Positions 27,899 through 36,976 of a DNA stretch of 64,000 bases are shown here, piece by piece. Within the stretch, counting starts at the first letter, position 1. The number at the start of each line of letters is the position of its first letter. The DNA is from an uncultured Chitinophagaceae bacterium (GTDB taxonomy: Bacteria > Bacteroidota > Bacteroidia > Chitinophagales > Chitinophagaceae), in the NCBI GenBank assembly GCA_903895845.1, contig CAITVK010000122.1:28062-92061 (forward strand). The letters run 5' to 3'. The notes under the pieces are model-generated. The model was not told the DNA's origin and made no database searches. It worked only from the letters and a program-made list of their open reading frames with translations. Position numbers and translations under genes: made by a program.

Positions 27899-28888
27899 CT
27901 TCCCTTTTAATATTTCCGCCAACACCGCTTGTGCTGCCCAAACCCTGTTACCTGCTTCTTGCGTCACAATACTATTCGGACTATCCAATATCTCATCGCT
28001 AAGTTCCACATTTCTTCTCACAGGAAGACAGTGCATCACCTTCGCATTATTGGTCAAAGCCAACTTTTCCTTGGTTAGCATCCATCGTGGATCGTTGGTG
28101 TGCATCTTTCCATAATCATGGTAAGTACTCCAATTCTTCACATAGATATAATCGGCATCAGCCAAAGCCTCATCCTGATTTTGATTGATTGTGGCTCCCT
28201 TTGTAAACTTTTCATCCAACGCATAACCTTCAGGATGCGTAATTACAAAGTCCGCCTCGCCCCAGGCATTGATCCATTCTGCAAAACTATTTGCCACACA
28301 CTGAGGCAAAGGCTTTACGTGAGGTGCCCAAGTAAGTACCACCTTAGGACGTTTTTTTGTTGATGGATTAGCCAACAAATCTTCTTGAATCGTAATAATA
28401 TCCGTGAAAGATTGAAGAGGATGTAACGTAGCACTCTCCAAACTTACCACCGGTACGCCCGCATATTTGATAAACTGATTCACATACATTTCGCTGTAAT
28501 CATCGGTCCGGTTTTGCAAGCTAGGGAAAGTTCTTATCGCCAATATATCAAAGTATAAACCCATTATCGGGGCGGCATCCTTAATGTGTTCAACGGTGTT
28601 GCCACTCATGATGGCACCTTCTTCAAATTCCAATGCCCAACCTTCCTTATCCACATTAAAAACAATTGCCTCCATTCCCAGATTCTGAGCAGCAACCTGT
28701 GTACTCAATCTTGTACGCAAACTCGGATTGAGAAATAAAAGCCCGATACGTTTATTAGCCCCCAATGCCTTATCTATCATCGGATTGGCCTTATATGCCA
28801 ATGCCTTTTTAGCCAAATCGTTGATGGCCGCACCAATATTTGGTTGCGAAGGCGTTATTAAGTCATTAACCGAAATAAATTGTTTCAT
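27893..28888 (-). CDS. argF': N-acyl-L-ornithine carbamoyltransferase (ArgF' type)
   Basis: A 331-aa transcarbamylase of the Bacteroidota/Xanthomonas ArgF' type, which acts on N-acetyl- or N-succinyl-ornithine instead of ornithine. Carbamoyl-phosphate binding is NPSLRTRLSTQ; other motifs are TWAPHVKPLPQ, HPEGYALDE and MHCLPVRRNVEL. In the 80s-loop segment MSGNTVEHIKDA, Val99 occupies the place of Pro90 in the Bacteroides fragilis succinyl enzyme and of Glu92 in the Xanthomonas acetyl enzyme (aligned from memory). The ATG at 28888 gives the usual MKxF N-terminus; an ATG at 28912 is also in frame. Confidence 0.93.
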   Translation of the reverse strand: MKQFISVNDLITPSQPNIGAAINDLAKKALAYKANPMIDKALGANKRIGLLFLNPSLRTRLSTQVAAQNLGMEAIVFNVDKEGWALEFEEGAIMSGNTVEHIKDAAPIMGLYFDILAIRTFPSLQNRTDDYSEMYVNQFIKYAGVPVVSLESATLHPLQSFTDIITIQEDLLANPSTKKRPKVVLTWAPHVKPLPQCVANSFAEWINAWGEADFVITHPEGYALDEKFTKGATINQNQDEALADADYIYVKNWSTYHDYGKMHTNDPRWMLTKEKLALTNNAKVMHCLPVRRNVELSDEILDSPNSIVTQEAGNRVWAAQAVLAEILKGKK

Positions 28889-28948
28889 AATCCAAACCCG
28901 CTTCTGCGGCATATTTTGATGATAAAATAATTATGTTTTGCTGCATCC

Positions 28949-29074
28949 AAAGCGTATACCTTCTGTCACAAAGCGTACACGTTCTGTCGTAAAACGTACA
29001 GGTTCTGTCACAAAGCGTATACGTTTTGTCATAAAGCGTATGCGCTTTGTCGTAAAGCGTACACGCTTTATGCT
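28949..29074. repeat. 21-bp tandem array, 6 units, between argD and argF'
   Basis: Six contiguous 21-bp units starting aaagcgta and carrying a ttctgtc/tttgtc core. The last unit extends over the argD stop codon (29068-29070). The array separates argD from argF' within the arginine cluster and would be transcribed if the cluster is one operon. Confidence 0.9.
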
Positions 29075-30210
29075 TTCAATAATGCAATAGCCCCCTTCAA
29101 AGCCTTCAAAAATTCATCCGCATGTTCCTTGGTTAAAGCCAATGAAGGCAATAAACGGATAACATTTGGCTTCGCCTCCCCAGTAAAAACCTTGAATTCA
29201 GTAAGCAATGTCTTCTTCAAATCCATCAAGTCTTCCGGTACATCAAAGCCAATCATCAAGCCTCTTCCACGAACATTTTTTATCCCTTCAATACCCTTCA
29301 ACTCTTCAATAATATATGCACCCAATTCTTTTGCGTGATTAATCAATCCATCTTTTTCTATCACTTCCAACACTGCCAAAGCCGCCGCACAGGCCAGATG
29401 ATTGCCACCGAAAGTAGTGCCCAGCAAACCATATTTAGCCTTGATATGTGGCGCAATCAAGATGCCGCCGATAGGAAAACCATTGCCCATACCCTTCGCC
29501 ATAGAATAGATATCGGCATTAACGCCCGCACAATCGTGAGCAAAAAACTGTCCGCTCCTGCCATAACCACACTGAACACTATCAGCAATATATACCGCAT
29601 TGTACTTGTCGCACAAAGTTCTAATTAATTGTAAAAAACTAGTATTAGCCAAAATAATTCCTCCAACACCTTGGATACCTTCTATGATAACCGAAGAAAT
29701 CTCATTGCCATGTTTTTCAAAGCAAGCAGTAAGAGCCGCTTCGTCATTAAATGGAAGAAAAATAATGTTATCAGTTTTATTAACAGGGGCAACGATAGAT
29801 AGATTATCAGTAGCAGCCACCGCCAAAGAAGTACGTCCGTGAAAGGACTTGCTAAACGCAACTACCTTCTTTTTTCCATTATGGAAGCTAGCAAGTTTAA
29901 GCGCATTCTCATTTGCTTCTGCACCACTATTACAAAGGAATAGCTGATAATCTTCCTTACCGCTCACCTTTCCCAACTTTTCAGCTAACTGCGCTTGGAT
30001 AGGAATGATGATAGAATTAGAATAAAAAGCAATCTTTTCCAACTGCTCTTCAATGCGTTTCACCCAATGAGGATGTGTATGCCCGATACTAATTACTGCG
30101 TGACCGCCATACATATCCAAATACTGCACACCATTTTCATCCCAAACATTGCTTCCAATTGCTTTGGTAATAGTGATATTGTTGAGAGGATATACGTCGA
30201 ATAATTTCAT
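29068..30210 (-). CDS. argD: Acetylornithine (acyl-ornithine) aminotransferase
   Basis: A 380-aa class-III PLP aminotransferase converting N-acyl-glutamate semialdehyde to N-acyl-ornithine. It has the FYSNSIIIPIQAQLAEKLGK region, CNSGAEANENALKLA, FSKSFHGRTSLAV and the PLP-lysine motif MAKGMGNGFPIGG. The stop codon lies inside the last unit of the 21-bp array, so the tandem repeat reaches the very end of the gene. It sits between argC and argF'. Confidence 0.95.
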   Translation of the reverse strand: MKLFDVYPLNNITITKAIGSNVWDENGVQYLDMYGGHAVISIGHTHPHWVKRIEEQLEKIAFYSNSIIIPIQAQLAEKLGKVSGKEDYQLFLCNSGAEANENALKLASFHNGKKKVVAFSKSFHGRTSLAVAATDNLSIVAPVNKTDNIIFLPFNDEAALTACFEKHGNEISSVIIEGIQGVGGIILANTSFLQLIRTLCDKYNAVYIADSVQCGYGRSGQFFAHDCAGVNADIYSMAKGMGNGFPIGGILIAPHIKAKYGLLGTTFGGNHLACAAALAVLEVIEKDGLINHAKELGAYIIEELKGIEGIKNVRGRGLMIGFDVPEDLMDLKKTLLTEFKVFTGEAKPNVIRLLPSLALTKEHADEFLKALKGAIALLKA

Positions 30211-30213
30211 TTG

Positions 30214-30245
30214 AGTTGAGAGTTATTAATTATGAAATACGAGTT
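30214..30245. repeat. Phrase repeat between argC and argD
   Basis: A short gap composed of gagttgagagttattaatta-like phrases of the interspersed family. Weakest of the set. Confidence 0.4.
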
Positions 30246-31247
30246 CTAAAACCCTGCGCCTTTAAGTTTAAGCCCCAGCGTTTCTTCAAGACCAAAAATC
30301 AAGTTCATATTCTGTACCGCTTGTCCAGAAGCTCCTTTTAGCAAGTTATCTATGACTGAATGAACAACCACTTTATTGCCTACAATCTCAATATTGATAA
30401 TACACTTATTGGTGTTTACCACTTGCTTTAGATTAATGGGTTCAAGCGATATTTTAGTAAAAGGTTCATTCTTATAAGCAGCCTTGAATACTTCCAATAT
30501 CCTATCCTTACCCCAGTTACATTTAAAAGTAGAACTGATGAAGATGCCTCTTGTGAAATCTCCCCTCCAAGGAACAAAGTTTAGGTCTAAGGCTTCAACC
30601 CTGTTACCAGTTTCTGCTTGTAATAAAGATTGTATTATCTCTGCATTATGCTGATGGGTCAATGTTTTGTAAGGGGATATATTATTGGCTCTCCAGCTAA
30701 AGTGTGTGGTTGCACTCAAACTTTGCCCTGCACCGGTGCTGCCTGTAATACCTGTAGTGTAAACATCTTCATTCAAGAAAGCACCTTCTTTAGCAAAGGG
30801 TAATAGTCCTAATTGAATAGCTGTAGCAAAACAACCTGGGTTAGCAATGCTATCTGCTTTCTTTATTTGTTCCCTGTTTAGTTCAGGTAACCCATAGACG
30901 AAGTTTCTTCCTTTTATGTTGGCATCAGCCTTCAAGCGGAAGTCGTTTCCTATATCAATCAGTTTTACTTCTGGGGCAATTTCATGTTCCAACAAGAACT
31001 TCTTTGCCTCTCCATGACCCGCACAAAAGAAAATTACATCAACAAAGTCTTTTGTTAGAGGTGGGATGGTCGCAACAAACTTGATGTCGGTATCGCCAAT
31101 CAAATCTGCATGAACCTTACTCAATAAATTGCCCGCATTGCTTCCACTTTGCACAAAAGCAATCTCTGCCTGTGGGTGATTAATCAGTAACCTAATCAAT
31201 TCCCCACCTGTATATCCTGCACCGCCTATAATTCCTGCTCTTATCAT
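30246..31247 (-). CDS. argC: N-acetyl-gamma-glutamyl-phosphate reductase
   Basis: A 333-aa NADPH-dependent reductase making N-acyl-glutamate semialdehyde. The N-terminal nucleotide fold is RAGIIGGAGYTGGELIRLL. The active-site Cys is in SIANPGCFATAIQLGLLP, and HQHNAEI gives the conserved His region. It lies between argG and argD in the arginine cluster. Confidence 0.96.
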   Translation of the reverse strand: MIRAGIIGGAGYTGGELIRLLINHPQAEIAFVQSGSNAGNLLSKVHADLIGDTDIKFVATIPPLTKDFVDVIFFCAGHGEAKKFLLEHEIAPEVKLIDIGNDFRLKADANIKGRNFVYGLPELNREQIKKADSIANPGCFATAIQLGLLPFAKEGAFLNEDVYTTGITGSTGAGQSLSATTHFSWRANNISPYKTLTHQHNAEIIQSLLQAETGNRVEALDLNFVPWRGDFTRGIFISSTFKCNWGKDRILEVFKAAYKNEPFTKISLEPINLKQVVNTNKCIINIEIVGNKVVVHSVIDNLLKGASGQAVQNMNLIFGLEETLGLKLKGAGF

Positions 31248-31257
31248 TTCTAAAGTT

Positions 31258-31325
31258 TTACGTTGTACGTTTTAAGTTATACGTTAAGGAACGTGCAACG
31301 TAAAACGTATAACTTATAACGTATT
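31258..31325. repeat. Palindromic ACGT-rich phrase repeat between argG and argC
   Basis: Arms such as cgttttaagttatacgtt and aacgtataacttataacg pair with few mismatches around about 18 nt. The acgtaaaacgtataac phrase is shared with the argF'-argB gap. The repeat runs into the 3' end of argG. Confidence 0.7.
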
Positions 31326-32522
31326 ACTTGCTTGAACCTTATTCCAAATAGAAGTCTGGTTCCCGAATATCTTACTGAAACCACGAACATCTTCTCCAGT
31401 AAAGCCTGTATTCATTTCACCATATTTACCAAACTTAGCACTCATCAAATCGTAGTTACTTTCTATTCCTATTATCTGGAAACGATATGGCAATAATTGC
31501 ACAAACACATCGCCCGTAACGTTTTGCTGACTATTGGTTAGATAGGCTTCAATATCGCGCATTACTGGGTCAAGAATCTGACCTTCATGCAACCAGTTTC
31601 CGTAAAATTGCGCTAATTGATCTTTCCAGTTTAATTGCCACTTAGTAAGCACGTGCTTCTCTAAAGCGTGGTGTGCTTTTAAGATAACCATTGGAGCAGC
31701 GGCCTCAAAACCAACACGTCCTTTAATACCAATTATAGTATCTCCTACATGTATATCTCTACCAATACCATATCCACCTGCTATGGTTTGTAAGTATTGT
31801 ATAGCCAGAGAAGGGTGACTGAATACTTGGTCATTTATTGCTTTCAATTCGCCTTTTTCGAAGGTTAGTTTTACTTCTTCTGCTTCATTCTTGGTTACTT
31901 GTGTAGGCCAGGCGCTTTCTGGAAGAATCCCCTTACTGTTCAATGTTTCCTTACCGCCCACACTCGTTCCCCACAAACCTTTATTGATGCTGTACATGCT
32001 TTTCTCAAAGTTCATGTCCACATTCTTGCTTTTTAGGTAAGCAATTTCTTCTTCCCTACTTAGTTTCAAATCACGTATTGGGGTAATGATCTCCACACCC
32101 GGAATCATGATATGAAAAATCATATCAAACCTCACTTGGTCATTTCCTGCGCCCGTGCTGCCGTGTGCAACTGCTGTAGCATTCAGTTTCTTGGCATGTT
32201 CTGCAATGTGCAAGGCCTGACTCAAACGTTCGGCACTCACACTTAGCGGATAAGTATTGTTCTTCAAAACATTGCCATAAATAAGGTACTTTATAATGCT
32301 ATCGTAATAATCTTCTACTGCATTAATGGTAACGTGCGTTTTCACGCCCAACTTATAAGCGTGTGCTTCAATGTGTTTCAACTCTTCCTCACCAAAACCA
32401 CCTGTGTTTACAATGATGCTATGCACATCAAAACCCCTGTCTTCTGTCAGATATTTTACGCAATAAGAAGTATCCAATCCACCACTAAAGCCTAGTACTA
32501 TTTGTTTTCTAGTTTCACTCAT
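31314..32522 (-). CDS. argG: Argininosuccinate synthase
   Basis: A 402-aa ATP-dependent ligase joining citrulline and aspartate. The ATP pyrophosphatase motif is IVLGFSGGLDTSYCVKYL. Other family segments are AVAHGSTGAGNDQVRFDM, SINKGLWGTSVGG and GDTIIGIKGRVGFEAAAP. It is the second gene of the arginine cluster, 9 bp after the GNAT gene, so the two are surely co-transcribed. Confidence 0.96.
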   Translation of the reverse strand: MSETRKQIVLGFSGGLDTSYCVKYLTEDRGFDVHSIIVNTGGFGEEELKHIEAHAYKLGVKTHVTINAVEDYYDSIIKYLIYGNVLKNNTYPLSVSAERLSQALHIAEHAKKLNATAVAHGSTGAGNDQVRFDMIFHIMIPGVEIITPIRDLKLSREEEIAYLKSKNVDMNFEKSMYSINKGLWGTSVGGKETLNSKGILPESAWPTQVTKNEAEEVKLTFEKGELKAINDQVFSHPSLAIQYLQTIAGGYGIGRDIHVGDTIIGIKGRVGFEAAAPMVILKAHHALEKHVLTKWQLNWKDQLAQFYGNWLHEGQILDPVMRDIEAYLTNSQQNVTGDVFVQLLPYRFQIIGIESNYDLMSAKFGKYGEMNTGFTGEDVRGFSKIFGNQTSIWNKVQASNTL

Positions 32523-32531
32523 CGTTTATAA

Positions 32532-33263
32532 TTATTTTATTGTCAATTTCAGGATTACCAAAAGAATTAGGAAGCCAAAGATAGATTTCAGTAAGTTTCC
32601 ACTTTTCTTTTCATCTTTCTTGTAAAACCATTTCAGTAGTTTGCTCTGCTTTATGCTGTTAAAGCGTTCATATACTTTAGAATGTTCTTTAAAGTTGTCA
32701 GCAGTTTCCTTTGGTTCGTAGTGATCTTTTGGGTCGAAAAGCATGGCTGTACACATACAGTTCTTCCTTTCTTTGGTCATCAATATGTCGTAGTTAACGC
32801 AGCTTTTGCAACCTGCCCAAAAGTCTTCATCATCGGTCAGTTCGCTGTATGTAACAGGCTCGTAACCAAGGTCGCTGTTTATTTTCATCACAGCCAATCC
32901 TGTGGTCAATCCAAATATCTTGGCTTCGGGATATTTCTCTCTTGATAAAGCAAAGATGGTTTGTTTGATTGTTTTGGCTACACCACTCTTTCTAAATTCT
33001 GGTGCCACTATCAGTCCGCTATTGGCTACAAACTTGCCGTGGCTCCATTCTTCTATGTAGCAAAAGCCCACCCATTGTCCTAGTTTGGTCAATGCGATGA
33101 CTGCTTTTCCTTCCAACATTTTTGCTGCAATGTATTCTGGGCTTCTCTTGGCAATTCCGGTTCCCCTTGCCTTGGCAGACGATTCCATTTCGTCTGTAAT
33201 CCTGATTGCGTAATGTGTATCGAGGTTATTAGCTACACGAACAATAATATCTTGTTGTTCCAC
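32532..33263 (-). CDS. GNAT N-acetyltransferase heading the arginine cluster
   Basis: A 243-aa protein with a GNAT domain (about residues 30-150; GLIVAPEFRKSGVAKTIKQ is the acetyl-CoA loop) and a Cys-containing stretch (CKSCVNYDIL, KNCMCTAML). The C-terminus is hydrophobic (LLKSIFGFLILLVILKLTI) and may anchor it to the membrane. Since no argA or argJ is visible and the gene leads the arginine cluster, it is a good candidate for N-acyl-glutamate synthase; that is inference. The start is a GTG at 33263; no ATG lies nearby. Confidence 0.8.
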   Translation of the reverse strand: MEQQDIIVRVANNLDTHYAIRITDEMESSAKARGTGIAKRSPEYIAAKMLEGKAVIALTKLGQWVGFCYIEEWSHGKFVANSGLIVAPEFRKSGVAKTIKQTIFALSREKYPEAKIFGLTTGLAVMKINSDLGYEPVTYSELTDDEDFWAGCKSCVNYDILMTKERKNCMCTAMLFDPKDHYEPKETADNFKEHSKVYERFNSIKQSKLLKWFYKKDEKKSGNLLKSIFGFLILLVILKLTIK

Positions 33264-33300
33264 TGTATAAATAAGTTATAATATTCGAAATAATTGTTGA

Positions 33301-33490
33301 TTGTGCCAGCATCTAAAAATAAGAGATGCTAAAGAGGTCGGAATATTTCACTGATAGGGGCAACTGGCAAAATGCTCGGCCTATCAGAAACCGGGGCGTG
33401 GTCGTGGAGAGAAAATAAAAGCAGGCACAACAGTCGTAGACTGTGATGCTTTATTATATGAAGTTGTGTTTTTCAACTGCTCTTTTATTT
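33301..33490. ncRNA. Possible structured RNA or leader upstream of the arginine cluster
   Basis: A compact set of pairings: ttgtgcc 33301-33307 with ggcacaa 33424-33430; agcatct 33308-33314 with agatgct 33324-33330; ctgatagg 33351-33358 with cctatcag 33380-33387; acagtc 33430-33435 with gactgt 33439-33444; and agttg 33462-33466 with caact 33474-33478 before a T-rich run. A second gatgct (33445-33450) could compete for agcatc. It could be a plus-strand small RNA with a weak terminator, or a minus-strand leader of the arginine genes. I matched it to no known family. Confidence 0.35.
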
Positions 33491-33900
33491 AATGATTAAT
33501 TTGAGGTAGCAAAAGTATATAGAATATATGGATTATAGTACATTTAATTTAAAAAAGGCAGGTTAAAAGAGGTATTAATTTTTAGTGATTAGTGTTTAGT
33601 TGGCAAAAGGAAGTAGAAAAATATTGTAAGAATTGTCTTTTTAGTTTTGCTAAGCATCTGGTTTACTAATTTATTATATCTGTTACTAACAAAGTGTAAA
33701 TACCCATTCATATCCTTTAATGTGTTCTTAAAATTACTTTGCGTTTTTATTTTATCCTAATCTTGATAAGACTTAACCTTCCGACAAATGCCTTTGGTGC
33801 TGAAAAAAAGGAACAAAAAGGTGTATTCACAAAACAAATTACAATCAGTTATTAGAATATAAAAATGACTATAAAAAGGCAATCTTGAAATTGCTCAACC
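33491..33900. other. AT-rich gene-free spacer
   Basis: About 410 bp with no open frame I would support and no strong hairpin. Short phrases such as ttagtgattagtgtttagtt recall the interspersed repeat family. Confidence 0.35.
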
Positions 33901-34213
33901 ATGGGTGGAAAAGTAATAAAAAATATTGGTTATGTTAAGGAAACTGAAGCAGGTGATAAAATTTCTAAATCTAAAATATTGGAAGGGATAAAAGCTGTGC
34001 GTTGAGATATGAAGCATAATAGAATTGGAGACTAAAAAGACGCATGCCAAAGACTTCTTGAGATAATTATTACAACTATTGTAGAGGTTTGAAATCGGAT
34101 ATAGTGGCCTTAGTAAAAATCCTTCACTAAAAGCTGAATTAGCCGAACTCTTACTTAAATACTTCAAAAAAATTAGCCATGCTAGCCACTGTTTTTACCC
34201 ACATTTTATATAA
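33901..34213 (+). pseudogene. Relic of a small plus-strand gene
   Basis: Protein-like sequence appears in pieces. A 34-residue frame from an ATG at 33901 contains VIKNIGYVKETEAGDKISKS and stops at 34003-34005. Frames then shift, and a later piece from 34121 reads PSLKAELAELLLKYFKKIS and stops at 34211-34213. The composition resembles a small antitoxin-like protein, but I do not recognise a family. Multiple stops make an active gene unlikely. Confidence 0.3.
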
Positions 34214-34250
34214 TCGTCAATTTGGTAATTAGAGTAGTGTATTAATCTTT

Positions 34251-34258
34251 TACATTTG
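34251..34258 (+). promoter_or_regulatory. -7 box TACATTTG upstream of parA
   Basis: A perfect TAnnTTTG match 87 bp before the parA start. The nearest TTTG upstream (34221-34224) is 26 bp away, longer than the usual 18-20, so the -33 part is uncertain. Confidence 0.4.
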
Positions 34259-34344
34259 CCAACTTACAGGGTGGCTAAAACAATAGATACTGTGTATTAA
34301 TAAAAACAAATCCTTTGCGTTGCGAGGGATAAGAAGATGAAGAA

Positions 34345-35145
34345 ATGGCAAGAATAATAGGTGTAGCAAATCAAAAAGGGGGAGTAGGTAAAACAACTAC
34401 CGCAATAAATGTGGCGGCAAGCCTTGCTGTACTCGAATATAAGACGCTGCTTGTTGATGCAGATCCACAAGCGAATAGTACCACTGGTACTGGCTTTGAC
34501 TTGCACAATATCACCAGCAGTTTGTATGACTGTATGGTGAATAATGCCAAGGCTGAGGATGTGATCCTTAAAAGCGATATCCCTCATCTGGATGTATTGC
34601 CTAGTCATATTGACCTTGTTGGTGCGGAAATAGAAATGATAAACTATCCTCATCGCGAGAACGTGATGAAGAATATTCTTCAAGCCGTGAGGGATAGATA
34701 TGATTTTATTGTGATTGACTGCTCACCTTCTCTTGGATTGATAACTGTGAACTCGTTGGTGGCTGCTGATAGTGTGATTGTGCCTGTACAGTGCGAGTTT
34801 TTTGCGTTGGAAGGATTGGGAAAACTACTGAATACCGTAAAGATTGTTCAAAGCAGGTTGAACCCGCAATTGCAGATTGAAGGTATCCTGATGACGATGT
34901 ATGATGGAAGATTGCGCTTGTGTAATCAGGTGGTGAGTGAACTGAGAAGACATTTTGATGACATCGTATTTGCTACCATCATCCATAGAAATAGTAAATT
35001 GAGCGAAGCGCCAAGCGTTGGTAAGCCTGTAATTTTATACGACTCCGATAGTAAGGGTGCTAATAATTACCTGAATCTGGCTAAGGAAATTCTTCAGAAG
35101 AATGAGATGACGAAGATGACTAATGAAGAAAGGATATTGGACTAA
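34345..35145 (+). CDS. parA: Chromosome-partitioning ATPase ParA/Soj
   Basis: A 266-aa Walker-type ATPase that binds DNA in its ATP dimer form and moves ParB-parS complexes during chromosome segregation. The deviant Walker A is [17 protein letters not shown], Walker A' is [14 protein letters not shown], and Walker B is [16 protein letters not shown]. It is followed by parB after about 96 bp filled partly by phrase-like sequence. This pair normally lies near the replication origin. Confidence 0.95.
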   Translation: MARIIGVANQKGGVGKTTTAINVAASLAVLEYKTLLVDADPQANSTTGTGFDLHNITSSLYDCMVNNAKAEDVILKSDIPHLDVLPSHIDLVGAEIEMINYPHRENVMKNILQAVRDRYDFIVIDCSPSLGLITVNSLVAADSVIVPVQCEFFALEGLGKLLNTVKIVQSRLNPQLQIEGILMTMYDGRLRLCNQVVSELRRHFDDIVFATIIHRNSKLSEAPSVGKPVILYDSDSKGANNYLNLAKEILQKNEMTKMTNEERILD

Positions 35146-35241
35146 TCAATTCCAACGCATATTTCTAGAGACTTTATAATAAATAATTAAAAAAACAGAC
35201 GGCTAATGGCTCACTGCTAAAGGCTAATAGTTCATAAAAAG

Positions 35242-36162
35242 ATGGCATCTCCCAAATTAAAACAAGATTTACTAGGCAAAGGGATTCGTTCTCTGTTGCA
35301 GAATATAGATACTGATTTACAAACTACAGAAGGTAAATTGAAGAATGAAGTAGTGGAACAAGCAACTACTTCTAGTCGTGTTCCGCTAAAAGATATTGCA
35401 ATTAATCCAAAGCAACCTCGTCGCGACTTCGACGAGACTGCCTTACAAGAACTAGCAGCTTCCATTAAGTTACACGATATTATACAACCATTAACTGTTG
35501 CCAAATTAGCCAATGGAAAGTATCAGTTAATTGCAGGGGAGAGGCGTTTCAGAGCTAGTAAACTAGCAGGATTAACCGATGTTCCTGTTTATATCCGTCA
35601 GGCTAATGACAATGAATTGTTGGAACTTGCTTTGTTGGAGAACTTACAACGCGAAAACCTCAACGCGGTAGAAATAGGGCTTAGCTACAAGCGGATGATG
35701 GAAGAACTGAACTTTACCCAGGAACAAGTGGCGGAAAGGATGGGTAAAGAACGTAGCACCGTTACCAATTACATTCGTTTGTTGAAATTACCTCCAGATA
35801 TTTTGTTGTCTGTTCGCAATGGCAGCCTTTCTATGGGACATGCGCGTGCATTGATAAATATTGATACTGTTGACAAGCAATTGTTTGTTTTTAAAGAGAT
35901 AAAAGACAAGGACTTAAGTGTTAGGAAGACCGAAGAATTGGTAAGAGATCTTTATAAAACGGAGAAGAAAGAACCCGCTAAGGAGTCAAAGAATACATTA
36001 CCTGCTGCGTATAAGAAGATTGAAGATAATCTGGCATCACATTTTAGTACAAAAGTTAAGATGGCTGTTAATAAAAACGGGACAGGCAGCATTACCTTGG
36101 AATATTTCTCTCTAGATGAATTGAATAAGATCCTAGATCAGATGAATATTGTAGTTAGCTAG
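35242..36162 (+). CDS. parB: Chromosome-partitioning protein ParB
   Basis: A 306-aa ParB/Spo0J protein. The N-terminal CTPase/ParB domain contains IAINPKQPRRDFDE and the box LIAGERRFRASKLAGL. The central helix-turn-helix that reads parS is FTQEQVAERMGKERSTVTNY, and a C-terminal dimerisation domain follows a Lys-rich linker. No perfect parS site was found by eye in the window. Confidence 0.95.
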   Translation: MASPKLKQDLLGKGIRSLLQNIDTDLQTTEGKLKNEVVEQATTSSRVPLKDIAINPKQPRRDFDETALQELAASIKLHDIIQPLTVAKLANGKYQLIAGERRFRASKLAGLTDVPVYIRQANDNELLELALLENLQRENLNAVEIGLSYKRMMEELNFTQEQVAERMGKERSTVTNYIRLLKLPPDILLSVRNGSLSMGHARALINIDTVDKQLFVFKEIKDKDLSVRKTEELVRDLYKTEKKEPAKESKNTLPAAYKKIEDNLASHFSTKVKMAVNKNGTGSITLEYFSLDELNKILDQMNIVVS

Positions 36163-36245
36163 GTATTAAGTCGTAAGTCGTAGGTCAAAAGTCATAAGTC
36201 GTAAGTCATAGGTTGCAAGTCGTAAGATATGAGTTACAACTCAGG
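36163..36245. repeat. TAAGTCGTAA-type phrase cluster between parB and DUF5683
   Basis: At least six direct phrases of aagtcgtaagtc/aagtcataagtc type follow one another after the parB stop. It is the clearest direct-repeat member of the interspersed family. Confidence 0.75.
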
Positions 36246-36274
36246 GTAAACTACCTGACTCGCATTATTAGAAT

Positions 36275-36949
36275 ATGTTTTTACAACGCATCATATTATT
36301 TGTTGTTTTTCTTTCCATTTCCTATTCCAGTTTGATGGCGCAGGAGGTGAGACCGAAGATGACAAATGATTCGTTGCTACGTGTTACTAAAGACTCTATA
36401 AATGGCTTTAGTAAAGATACACTCCCTCCCAAAAAGAAACATATCCCTCGCATTGCAACTCGTCGCTCCCTTATCTTACCTGGCTGGGGACAAGCGTACA
36501 ATGGTGAATACTGGAAGATTCCTATTGTATATCTCGCAATTGGCATACCTGCTTACACTTATTTTTACAATAATAACTATTATAAAAAGACTAACTACGC
36601 CTACAATGCAAGGTACAGGCAGTATGTGAATTCTAAAGATACTGCTGCCATCGCTGGAATAGATCCACAACTGATTAATCTTGATATTTATTCCTTGGAA
36701 AGCTATAGAAATATATTCAGGCATGATAGAGACTATTCTATCCTTTGGTTTGCAATATTGTGGGGCGTAAATGTGGCAGATGCGACTGTGTTTGCTCATT
36801 TGAAAAACTTTGATGTAAGCAGAGACTTGAGTTTACATATTACCCCTACACTTAATTCAGTAGGAGGACAGCCAACAATAGGGTTGGTGTTCAACTCTAG
36901 TAAACCAATGCATAAGTTGAGTAGTTTATACAGAAGTACGGTTCAATAA
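36275..36949 (+). CDS. DUF5683 family protein
   Basis: A 224-aa protein with an N-terminal signal sequence (FLQRIILFVVFLSISYSSLM, cleavage near AQE). A conserved segment RSLILPGWGQAYNGEYWKIP is followed by two or three hydrophobic helices (VYLAIGIPAYTYFY; YSILWFAILWGVNVADATVF). This matches DUF5683, which in Bacteroidota commonly follows parAB and precedes dapB, as here. Function unknown; probably envelope-associated. Confidence 0.82.
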   Translation: MFLQRIILFVVFLSISYSSLMAQEVRPKMTNDSLLRVTKDSINGFSKDTLPPKKKHIPRIATRRSLILPGWGQAYNGEYWKIPIVYLAIGIPAYTYFYNNNYYKKTNYAYNARYRQYVNSKDTAAIAGIDPQLINLDIYSLESYRNIFRHDRDYSILWFAILWGVNVADATVFAHLKNFDVSRDLSLHITPTLNSVGGQPTIGLVFNSSKPMHKLSSLYRSTVQ

Positions 36950-36976
36950 TAGATTTTTTATTATTATAAAAAGGTT

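Noticed and set aside
33895..34167. Minus-strand frame of 90 codons
   Set aside because: It lies opposite the plus-strand relic, has no recognisable features and an implausible composition.
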